From Gammaproteobacteria bacterium (lineage in GTDB: Bacteria > Pseudomonadota > Gammaproteobacteria > SZUA-140), in contig JAKISP010000003.1 of NCBI GenBank assembly GCA_021648525.1, positions 1 to 64,000 on the forward strand: DNA of 64,000 nt. Reading direction: 5' to 3'. The translations under genes were made by a program, and so were the position numbers. Numbering within the stretch: position 1 is the first letter of the stretch; every line of letters starts with the position of its first letter. Under the pieces are notes generated by a model. The model did not search any database, was not told the DNA's origin, and saw only the letters and a list, made by a program, of their open reading frames with translations. Below, piece by piece: positions 54,175-61,877 of the stretch.

Positions 54175-55689
54175 TTAGTGGTTAATATGGTTTTCTAGCG
54201 AGAGACTAGCATTAAGGCGTTTTTTTTGATGGTCGTGTTCAGATGAGCATACTTTCCCTTGTTGCCAGAATCTGGGAATAAATTGAGCGGTGGTCGGCTC
54301 GTGAAGCGCGATGGTTTTTTCAGGGGAGGGGCTTTGATTGATGCCGATAACAAGTAAACTAATACTGAGTATCACGATGCCTGGAAACAGCGTGTTGGTG
54401 ATGTTTGATTTTTTTATTTGAGGGTGAGAAGAGAGGTGTATGCCTATCATCCAGCCGATGATAAGAACCATCATTGTTTGGCTGACCGGCATCACGATCA
54501 CGCCGCTAAACAGCGAGTGGGTAGTTCCTGCTATCAATGATGCAAAAAGCGCAATACGTATGTTGAGGGATTTGGTGGTTTCTTCAGTAGTCTGAGATTG
54601 ATTATCTCTTTTTATCCAAAAATATAGCCCGTATAGAAAAATAAAAAGCGTAATAAAGGCGGCGGGCAGTCCCCATTCTGCTGCTATTTGAAGGATTGAA
54701 TTATGTGGGTGGGCCGCGATGAAATTTTGTGGATCACAAGCGTAATGCATGGGCCCGATGCCGAGCAATGGATTTTGCTGGATAAAGAGCCATGAGCGTT
54801 CCCATAGGTAGAACCTGGCGTTGACACTCGATAACCGCGTGATGGGGGTGTCGCTGATGTCGGTCGTTAGCATGAGTGGCACGATATAAAAAAGTAAGGT
54901 ATAGAGCGCAACCCCTGTTATGGCTGCGATAACCTGTAATTTTATCCACGTGATGGCATGTTTTTGATAGATGGTTAGTGAGGCGATCATCGCGATTGTT
55001 ATCGCCAGCATGGTGCCGCGAGATCCAGAGATCAACAATAATAGCCACCAGCAGGCACTCATTAACAGTATGCCTGCACAGTATCCCTTGTGCTTTTGTG
55101 CATAGAGAATGAAAGGCAGTACGATGAGTGGTAACGTCCAGCTCTGCAGTTGATTAAAAAATCGGATATTTGAAAAGCCTAAAAATAGGTCGTGAGGATG
55201 CCAGTGATTGTTTGAGGTGATGGCTGCCGTGTATGCGGTGAGTACTGACGTGCTCTGTATTAATACCAGGGCTATGATGCTGAACAGTATGATTTTCTGG
55301 CACTCATTGGGGGCGGCGATGTATGCCGCTGCAATGGATAAACATGCGATAAATAAAAGTGTGAATTGCCCGGTTTCTATCATGGAAAGGAATGGGTAAT
55401 CCGCATTGATGCTGGATAGTATGCCAATGAGTAACAGTAAAAAAAACAGGTTCTTTATAGTGCCAAGAAGTTGATTTAACACCGTGTGAATGTTGTTTCG
55501 AAACAGGGTCGCTGCGCAGATTGCCAGGAAAATGAGCAGGGTGATCTGGAAAAATCGACTTTCGTTATAAGGCCCTAAGTTGTTAATAAAATCAATATTA
55601 CTGGTTGAAAAAATAATGTACAAACAGCATAGGCTAACGGTTAAAATCCCTGATAATCGTTGTGTTGGTGTTTTATTTGAACTTTGCAT
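54175..55689 (-). CDS. O-antigen-ligase-like protein, probable pilin glycosyltransferase (TfpO-type)
   Basis: A 504-residue membrane protein with about twelve helices and the Wzy_C/WaaL loop (NPLLGIGPMHYACDP, then AAHPHNSILQIAAEWGLPA). Such proteins move a lipid-linked glycan to an acceptor in the periplasm. The gene sits between pilA and pilB, where Pseudomonas tfpO/pilO encodes the pilin O-oligosaccharyltransferase. The pilin here ends in Ser, the residue type modified in that system. Function is inferred from position and family. Confidence 0.72.
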   Translation of the reverse strand: MQSSNKTPTQRLSGILTVSLCCLYIIFSTSNIDFINNLGPYNESRFFQITLLIFLAICAATLFRNNIHTVLNQLLGTIKNLFFLLLLIGILSSINADYPFLSMIETGQFTLLFIACLSIAAAYIAAPNECQKIILFSIIALVLIQSTSVLTAYTAAITSNNHWHPHDLFLGFSNIRFFNQLQSWTLPLIVLPFILYAQKHKGYCAGILLMSACWWLLLLISGSRGTMLAITIAMIASLTIYQKHAITWIKLQVIAAITGVALYTLLFYIVPLMLTTDISDTPITRLSSVNARFYLWERSWLFIQQNPLLGIGPMHYACDPQNFIAAHPHNSILQIAAEWGLPAAFITLFIFLYGLYFWIKRDNQSQTTEETTKSLNIRIALFASLIAGTTHSLFSGVIVMPVSQTMMVLIIGWMIGIHLSSHPQIKKSNITNTLFPGIVILSISLLVIGINQSPSPEKTIALHEPTTAQFIPRFWQQGKVCSSEHDHQKKRLNASLSLENHINH

Positions 55690-55707
55690 GTCCTGATATG
55701 AGGTAAT

Positions 55708-55747
55708 AAAAAATCCTGCCCTATCAAAATATAGAGCAGGATTTTTT
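55708..55747 (-). terminator. rho-independent terminator after pilA
   Basis: AAAAAATCCTGC (55708-55719) pairs exactly with GCAGGATTTTTT (55736-55747), a 12-bp stem with T-run in both directions. It ends the pilA message and separates it from the downstream pilus genes. Confidence 0.93.
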
Positions 55748-55776
55748 AGTTGACTAATGTAAATTAGCGACTGTTG

Positions 55777-56259
55777 CTAGCTAGCACCCTTCACGAATTT
55801 GGTACATGCTGCGTCTGCAGTAACCGGTATCCATTGCACCTGGCCAGCGGCGGCATTTACTACAGGCCTGATGTCAAAGGTGCAGCCGCCCAATTCAGCC
55901 CCCTGATCGTCGATATTAATACCTGTAGCTGCTAATGTGACAGTGGAGCCGTATTTGCTAGCTGGCATGGCGGTGATGCCGTAAGGAGCCAGGTCAGCTA
56001 TTGCATCACATGAGCCAAATAAACCACCGTTATCAGTGATGCACTCGCCAACAGCTAATTTTACTCCGGCGATGTTTGATAACTCATCGCCCCATTTAGC
56101 ACGTGTGATGTAATCCTGGTAGGCTGGAATGGCAATCGCGGCCAAAATACCGATAATCGCGACCACAATCATTAACTCGATGAGTGTGAAGCCCTGTTGC
56201 AGGGATTTTTTCATATCGAGTTTCATGCTGCTTAATGTGCCTGGTTGTAATTTTTTCAT
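55777..56259 (-). CDS. pilA: major type IV pilin
   Basis: A 160-residue prepilin. ATG 56257-56259 follows AGGAG by 8 bases. The processing site is [18 protein letters not shown], with Glu5 conserved, giving a mature pilin of 137 residues. The leader would be 23 residues, longer than the usual 6-7; a start at an internal Met (MKKSLQQG) is possible but lacks a clear ribosome site. Four Cys are present, with two near the C-terminus able to form the pilin D-loop. The last residue is Ser. Confidence 0.93.
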   Translation of the reverse strand: MKKLQPGTLSSMKLDMKKSLQQGFTLIELMIVVAIIGILAAIAIPAYQDYITRAKWGDELSNIAGVKLAVGECITDNGGLFGSCDAIADLAPYGITAMPASKYGSTVTLAATGINIDDQGAELGGCTFDIRPVVNAAAGQVQWIPVTADAACTKFVKGAS

Positions 56260-56354
56260 TGCTGTTCTCCTGGGTGTGATAATCATTAGCGCTTCTGGCG
56301 TTGCCCTTTAACTCTCCATGCACAGGAGATATGCTTGCCTCGCACATTGGTATC

Positions 56355-56370
56355 TGCATGCACCGTGCCA
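56355..56370 (-). promoter_or_regulatory. sigma-54 promoter of pilA
   Basis: On the minus strand TGGCACGGTGCATGCA has GG and GC exactly 12 bp apart as in the -24/-12 consensus. It lies about 95 bp before the pilA start. PilS and PilR, the matching sensor and activator, are encoded immediately upstream. Confidence 0.88.
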
Positions 56371-56572
56371 AACTTTAGTTTTTTGTGGGGTGTGGGTGGA
56401 TTCCGCTGTTTTGGCTGTCAACTTGTGATGGTGGTCACAAAAAGCAGTGGTTTTGTTCTGCATTACGAGAGATTGACTGGGGATTTCAGGATGATTAGTT
56501 GCGCATTTTGCGCAAAATATGCGCTTAATGAGCAGTGGTTGATTAGTTGAGCTATTGTTGGAGAGGTGAAAT

Positions 56573-57925
56573 TCACAGTCCTAATTTTTTCATGCGGTAA
56601 CGTAGCGCACCAAATGAAATGCCGAGCATTTTTGCTGCTGCGGTTTTGTTATATTTGCTCTGTTCAAGGGCCTTGACGATGGTTTTCTTTTCGATATTCC
56701 CGAGTAGTGGATCAAGGGACTGATTGTCTGTTACTTGTGGTGCAGTGGCTGGAGGAGCGGCTTGTTCTAGTGGCGAGTTGTGTACTAATTGTAGGTCTTC
56801 GACACGAATAGTCTCTTTCTCGCACAAGGTCATCGCGCGTTCCAGGATGTTTTCCAGCTCTCTGACGTTGCCTGGAAAATGATATTGTTGAAGTGACGAG
56901 AGGGCATCAGTATCAATGGCGGGTGTGCTGGCACCGTTATCAAGCGCTAGTTTTTTTAATATATGGTCGATGAGTGGTGGAATATCTTCAGTGCGTTCCC
57001 GTAGCGCTGGCATGTGGAGTTCGATCACGTTGATTCGGTAAAATAGATCTTGCCGGAATTGCCCTTCCCTGACGAGTTGAGATAGATCTTTATGGGTGGC
57101 GCTAAGGATGCGTACATCAACCCTGGTTTCCTGATGTGCACCGACGGGTCGAACTGCTTTTTCCTGGATGGCTCGCAGCAGCTTGACCTGCATATGAAGT
57201 GGTAAATCGGCCACTTCGTCCAGAAACAGCGTGCCACCATCTGCGGCCTGGAAGAGGCCATCTTTATTGGTGGTTGCACCGGTAAAGCTGCCTTTTATGT
57301 GGCCGAAAAATTCGCTTTCCACTAATGCCTCAGGGATTGCGCCGCAATTGACCGGGATAAAGTCTTTGTCTGCCCTGGCCCCTTGTTCATGTATCAGGCG
57401 AGCGGCAAGTTCTTTGCCAGTACCTGATTCGCCGCTGATATGTACTGGGGCCTGGCTGCGCGCCAATTTTCTAATGGTCGTTCGAGTGTTTTCTATTTCA
57501 GCGGAATTGCCTAGCAGTGTGAGTGCGGCTTCTGGTGTGTTTTTTTGCTGTTTTGGGCTGAGCTTAAGTGCGGTGGTGACCAGTGAGCGTAACATCCCTA
57601 AATCCACCGGTTTTGATACAAAATCAAACGCCCCTGCTTTTAGCGCGAGAACGGCGGATTCCATGTTTCCATGGGCGGTGATGACGGCGGAGGGGACTTC
57701 AGGGTGGCGCTCCTGTATGAATTGCACAAGCTCGATACCGTTACCATCTGGCAGTTTCATGTCAGTGAGACACAAGTCGATGTCAGGGTGTTGTAACAGC
57801 ACGGCTTTGGCTGCGGTGACAGAGTCTGCGGTATGGCAGTCGATTCCCATTCTTAACAGGGTCAGTTCCAGCAGTTCGCAGATATCAGGTTCATCGTCTA
57901 CTACAAGGGCGGTTGGTTGGCTCAT
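56573..57925 (-). CDS. pilR: sigma-54-dependent response regulator
   Basis: A 450-residue NtrC-type activator. Receiver domain with phosphorylatable D55 (CLTDMKLPDG), AAA+ domain with GESGTGKELAARLIH and the sigma-54 contact loop GSFTGA, and a C-terminal Fis-type helix-turn-helix. It is expected to activate the -24/-12 promoter of pilA. Its start lies one base after the pilS stop. Confidence 0.95.
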   Translation of the reverse strand: MSQPTALVVDDEPDICELLELTLLRMGIDCHTADSVTAAKAVLLQHPDIDLCLTDMKLPDGNGIELVQFIQERHPEVPSAVITAHGNMESAVLALKAGAFDFVSKPVDLGMLRSLVTTALKLSPKQQKNTPEAALTLLGNSAEIENTRTTIRKLARSQAPVHISGESGTGKELAARLIHEQGARADKDFIPVNCGAIPEALVESEFFGHIKGSFTGATTNKDGLFQAADGGTLFLDEVADLPLHMQVKLLRAIQEKAVRPVGAHQETRVDVRILSATHKDLSQLVREGQFRQDLFYRINVIELHMPALRERTEDIPPLIDHILKKLALDNGASTPAIDTDALSSLQQYHFPGNVRELENILERAMTLCEKETIRVEDLQLVHNSPLEQAAPPATAPQVTDNQSLDPLLGNIEKKTIVKALEQSKYNKTAAAKMLGISFGALRYRMKKLGL

Positions 57926-57926
57926 A

Positions 57927-59549
57927 TTAAATTACCTGTCGTCTCCTGGGGTCGGCAAAGGTGATGCGAAAGCAGCTACCCCTGATAGTATCTGGGCTAG
58001 CATCTGGAATATAATGAAGGTGGGCCTGGTTGGACTCACATAGTTCGCGAGAGATGTATAGCCCAAGGCCTGAGCCATTAGCGGCGGTGGTGAAAAATGG
58101 TTCAAAGATGTGTTCGGCAAGTGCCGTCTCTACCCCTTTGCCGTTGTCGATGATTTCAAGGTAGGGGATGTTGGATTCTTTAACGATTCCTGCCTGTAGC
58201 CATAGTTGGGGCAGACTGTCCTGGTCGCCATGGTGAAGCCCATTTTGACAGAGGTTTAGTACAACCTGTTGTAGTTGGCTGTCATCAAAGCGAATGATAT
58301 TGACCTCATCGGTTGGTGTGTGGTGTATCTGAGAATTCAGCACGTCTTCATTAAGGCAAAAGTCATCTACAAATGATGCAAGCCATTGATTGAGATCAAT
58401 CTCTTCTGGACTAGAGCGATCCCGTCGGTTTAGTTGCATGATGTTTTCAATAATCGTATTGACTCGTTGAGAGTGGTTCTGGATGATTTCAGTGAGGCGT
58501 ATTTCGCTCTTATCGAGGTTTGATGATTCTGCGAGTAGTTGCCCTGCATGGCTAATTGCGCCCAGTGGATTGCGAATTTCATGGGCGATACTGGCGGTCA
58601 GGTGGCCGAGAGAGGCCAGTTTTAATTGTTGTGCCTGTTGAGCAATAGCGGCCATATCTTCAAGAAAGATAAGTGTGCCTGAGTCATTATCTTTTCCCAG
58701 GTGGGCAAAGCGAGGCATGATGCTGGGGGCGCTTTCTGATGATTTAAAGGGTTGTGGCTCATCGTTTGGGTGGGTCCACCAATGTTCGACCTGGCGCATA
58801 AGCGGGACTGATAATTCGCTAATCGTCGCTTCATTTGATCGTTTTTCACCTAACAGGTTACGAGCAGAGGCGTTGATAAGGTGGATTTTTTTGTGGTGGT
58901 CGATCACTAAAATACCGGTTTGCATGCGCTGGATGATGTATTCAGTTAGTTGTGCCATGCTGGCGAGGTCTACGCCGCGTTTTTCAGCAAGGGCCTCACT
59001 TTCGTGTAGTCTTTTTGCTAATGCTTGAGCAAGGATGGCGGTCGCGAAGAGGCTGGCACCCAGCAGGCCAGCCTGGGTGTAATTAGTGTCCCATATTGGG
59101 TTACTCCATGAAGTGTAGATCTGCTCGGATAGTAGTGCGATAGTCGCAATTGAGGCGATTAAAATGGCAGCTCGACCAAAGATCAGGAGGCTTCCACCGG
59201 CGACAGCGATGACGAGTAGTATCCCTATGCCGCTTCCAATGCCACCGCTTGCGTGCATGAGGAGGGTGATGATGGCGATATCGACAAGGACATGAGCGTA
59301 AACCTGAGATTTAAAGTGCGGTGCCTGTCTTTTGATCGATATGACATTTAAAAGGCCTACAATGAGATAGACAATGCTAGTGGTGTAGAACAGGTTGAAG
59401 TTGCTGGAGCCTAGCGGATATGGGATTGAGTCCGAATAGCAGAGAATAGAGGCCAGGCCTGCGAGCGTAATGCGATACAGATTTAACAGACGCAGGGGAA
59501 ACCACATCTGTGTATTGACTGTCTGCCTGGTTTTGCTGTTACTCAGCAT
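57927..59549 (-). CDS. pilS: pilus two-component sensor kinase
   Basis: A 540-residue histidine kinase with six N-terminal helices, a PAS-like region (IQRMQTGILVIDHHKKIHLI), the H-box HEIRNPLGAISHA, and an ATPase domain with LVVLNLCQNGL-like N-box, DNGKGV and GSGLGLYI. It phosphorylates PilR. The order pilS-pilR upstream of pilA is standard. Confidence 0.94.
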   Translation of the reverse strand: MLSNSKTRQTVNTQMWFPLRLLNLYRITLAGLASILCYSDSIPYPLGSSNFNLFYTTSIVYLIVGLLNVISIKRQAPHFKSQVYAHVLVDIAIITLLMHASGGIGSGIGILLVIAVAGGSLLIFGRAAILIASIATIALLSEQIYTSWSNPIWDTNYTQAGLLGASLFATAILAQALAKRLHESEALAEKRGVDLASMAQLTEYIIQRMQTGILVIDHHKKIHLINASARNLLGEKRSNEATISELSVPLMRQVEHWWTHPNDEPQPFKSSESAPSIMPRFAHLGKDNDSGTLIFLEDMAAIAQQAQQLKLASLGHLTASIAHEIRNPLGAISHAGQLLAESSNLDKSEIRLTEIIQNHSQRVNTIIENIMQLNRRDRSSPEEIDLNQWLASFVDDFCLNEDVLNSQIHHTPTDEVNIIRFDDSQLQQVVLNLCQNGLHHGDQDSLPQLWLQAGIVKESNIPYLEIIDNGKGVETALAEHIFEPFFTTAANGSGLGLYISRELCESNQAHLHYIPDASPDTIRGSCFRITFADPRRRQVI

Positions 59550-59645
59550 GGTCGTTGGTGTTTTTCTATTCTATGTGGACTATTTAAGCTATCGTCATTC
59601 AGATTGTTTTTATTAAATTTCTATTTTTCCTGTATCCTGGTTTTT

Positions 59646-60251
59646 ATGAAAAATGCGTTGATTTATCTCGTTTCTCAGTCACCACGTCGGCGTGAATTGT
59701 TGTACCAGATTGGTGTTGAGCATGAGGTGCTTGTGGCTGATATCGATGAAACGCCGTCTGTTGGCGAGGTGGCAGAGTTGTATGTGACCCGTATGGCATT
59801 AGAAAAGGCACGTGCGGGGCGGGCAAGCCTGTCTGTGATCGATAAGCCGCTGTTGGCGGCGGACACCTCGGTGGTGGTTGATGATGAGATTTTAGGTAAG
59901 CCGCTTGATGAGGCGGATGCGTGTGCGATGCTGCAGCGCCTCGCTGGGCGAACCCATCGGGTGATCAGTGCGGTGGCGCTGGTTGATGAGGCGATTGAGG
60001 TGAGTCGTTTGAGTGTCAGTCATGTCGCATTTCGTGATATCAACGATGAAGAGATACGTGCTTATTGGCGCAGTGGCGAGCCTGCGGATAAGGCGGGTGG
60101 CTACGGTATTCAGGGGGCTGGCGCATGCTTTATCGAGCGACTTGAAGGGAGTTATTCGGGGGTGATGGGGTTACCACTGTTTGAAACGGCGGCTTTGATG
60201 CGCGATTTTGGGATTCAACTGCCAATTTTTAGTGCTAATACCCACAAATAG
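59646..60251 (+). CDS. maf: Maf-family nucleotide pyrophosphatase
   Basis: A 201-residue protein. ATG 59646 is used because the family begins shortly before SPRRRELL; the upstream in-frame TTG is unsupported. Other motifs are DETP, AADTSVVVDDEILGKP and YRNTGEPxDKAGxYG-like GEPADKAGGYGIQG. Maf proteins hydrolyse non-canonical or excess nucleoside triphosphates and affect septation. It precedes rng as in E. coli (yhdE). Confidence 0.92.
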   Translation: MKNALIYLVSQSPRRRELLYQIGVEHEVLVADIDETPSVGEVAELYVTRMALEKARAGRASLSVIDKPLLAADTSVVVDDEILGKPLDEADACAMLQRLAGRTHRVISAVALVDEAIEVSRLSVSHVAFRDINDEEIRAYWRSGEPADKAGGYGIQGAGACFIERLEGSYSGVMGLPLFETAALMRDFGIQLPIFSANTHK

Positions 60252-60352
60252 AGCGCTAAAGCCCTCTTCTGGTGATGTTTCTTGTGCGTAATAAGGGGTA
60301 GACTCTGTCGGCTACAGATATATAGTTCGCGGCCTTGGTGGAAAAATGACCC

Positions 60353-61834
60353 ATGAGTGATGAAATACTGGTAAATGTGACGCCACAGGAGACGCGTGTG
60401 GCGGTGGTTGAAAATGGTCTGTTGCAGGAGATCTATATTGAGCGTAGCTGTAAACGCGGTCTGGTGGGGAATATTTATCATGGTAAGGTGAGTCGGGTAT
60501 TACCGGGCATGCAGGCGGCGTTTATTGATATTGGGCTTGATCGTACCGCCTTTTTACATGTTTCGGATATTCAGTTGCCTGAACGACTTGCGCTGGATGA
60601 TGAAAATGCTGGTGCAAAACCGGATGTGCCGATTGAATCGCTGCTACGCGATGGACAGAAGGTGATGGTGCAGGTGTTCAAGGATCCGCTGGGCAGTAAG
60701 GGTGCTCGCCTGACGATGCAGATCAGTATCCCTTCGCGTTATCTTGTTTTTATGCCGTCAATAACACACATCGGTATTTCACAAAAAATCGAGGATGAGG
60801 CAGAGCGGTTGCGACTGCGTACGATACTTGAGTCGGGGGTGGACGATGAAGGTGGTGGCTTTATCGCGCGTACCGCGGCAGAAGGGGCTGAGGAAGGTGA
60901 AATCCTCGAAGATATGGCTTTTCTACGCAAACTGTGGTCGTCGGTACAGCGGCCAGAGCAGTCCACTAAACCGAATAATATCGCGGTGCTGTATGAGGAT
61001 TTGCCGTTGGTGCTGCGCATGTTGCGTGATGTGCCTGCGGCACAAATCGACAAGATCCGCATTGATTCGCGCGAGGCCTATCAACGTGCGCTTGAATTTG
61101 TTACTCAATTGATTCCTGAACTGGTGCCGCGTACAGAGCATTATCCGGGTGAGCGTCCGATCTTTGATCTCTATTCTGTTGAGGATGAAATTCAGAAGGC
61201 GCTGGATCGTACGGTGCAATTGAAGTCTGGCGGTCACCTTTGTATTGATCAGACTGAAGCGATGACTACCGTTGATGTCAATACCGGTGCCTTTGTGGGG
61301 CATCGCAACCTTGAAGAGACTATTTTTAAAACTAACCTTGAGGCAGCTCAGGCGATTGCGCGTCAGCTGAAGTTGCGTAACCTGGGGGGTATCATCATCA
61401 TCGACTTTATTGACATGATGGAAGAAGATCATAAAAAGCAGGTGTTGCGTGCATTGGAGCGAGGTCTGGAAAACGATCGCGCGAAGAGCTTTATTTGCGA
61501 CGTCTCACCGTTGGGGTTAGTGGAGATGACGCGCAAGCGCACGCGTGAAAGTCTTGGGCATATTCTGTGTGAGCCCTGCGCTGTGTGTGGAGGAACCGCA
61601 TCAGTGAAAACGCGTGAGACCGTCTGTTATGAAATTTTTCGTGAGTTGATGCGTGAGGCGCGCCAGTTTGATGCTACCCGATTTCTTGTGCTGGCCTCTC
61701 AGGAGGTGGTGGATGTGCTGCTGGATGAGGAATCGACCAGTGTCGCGGAACTGGAAGAGTTTATTGGTAAGCCGATCCAGTTGCAGGTTGAGATGCTGTA
61801 TACCCAGGAGCAATTTGATGTGGTGTTGATGTAG
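60353..61834 (+). CDS. rng: ribonuclease G
   Basis: A 493-residue endoribonuclease. An S1 domain lies near residues 35-125 (GNIYHGKVSRVLPGMQAAFI), followed by the RNase E/G core with catalytic Asp residues in TVDVNTGAFVG and IIIIDFIDMM, and the zinc-link-like CEPCAVCGG. It matures 16S rRNA ends and turns over mRNA. Length is normal for RNase G. Confidence 0.96.
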   Translation: MSDEILVNVTPQETRVAVVENGLLQEIYIERSCKRGLVGNIYHGKVSRVLPGMQAAFIDIGLDRTAFLHVSDIQLPERLALDDENAGAKPDVPIESLLRDGQKVMVQVFKDPLGSKGARLTMQISIPSRYLVFMPSITHIGISQKIEDEAERLRLRTILESGVDDEGGGFIARTAAEGAEEGEILEDMAFLRKLWSSVQRPEQSTKPNNIAVLYEDLPLVLRMLRDVPAAQIDKIRIDSREAYQRALEFVTQLIPELVPRTEHYPGERPIFDLYSVEDEIQKALDRTVQLKSGGHLCIDQTEAMTTVDVNTGAFVGHRNLEETIFKTNLEAAQAIARQLKLRNLGGIIIIDFIDMMEEDHKKQVLRALERGLENDRAKSFICDVSPLGLVEMTRKRTRESLGHILCEPCAVCGGTASVKTRETVCYEIFRELMREARQFDATRFLVLASQEVVDVLLDEESTSVAELEEFIGKPIQLQVEMLYTQEQFDVVLM

Positions 61835-61877
61835 TCAATGTTGGACTCTGCATGTCAGGTTACCTAAAAAACATATC

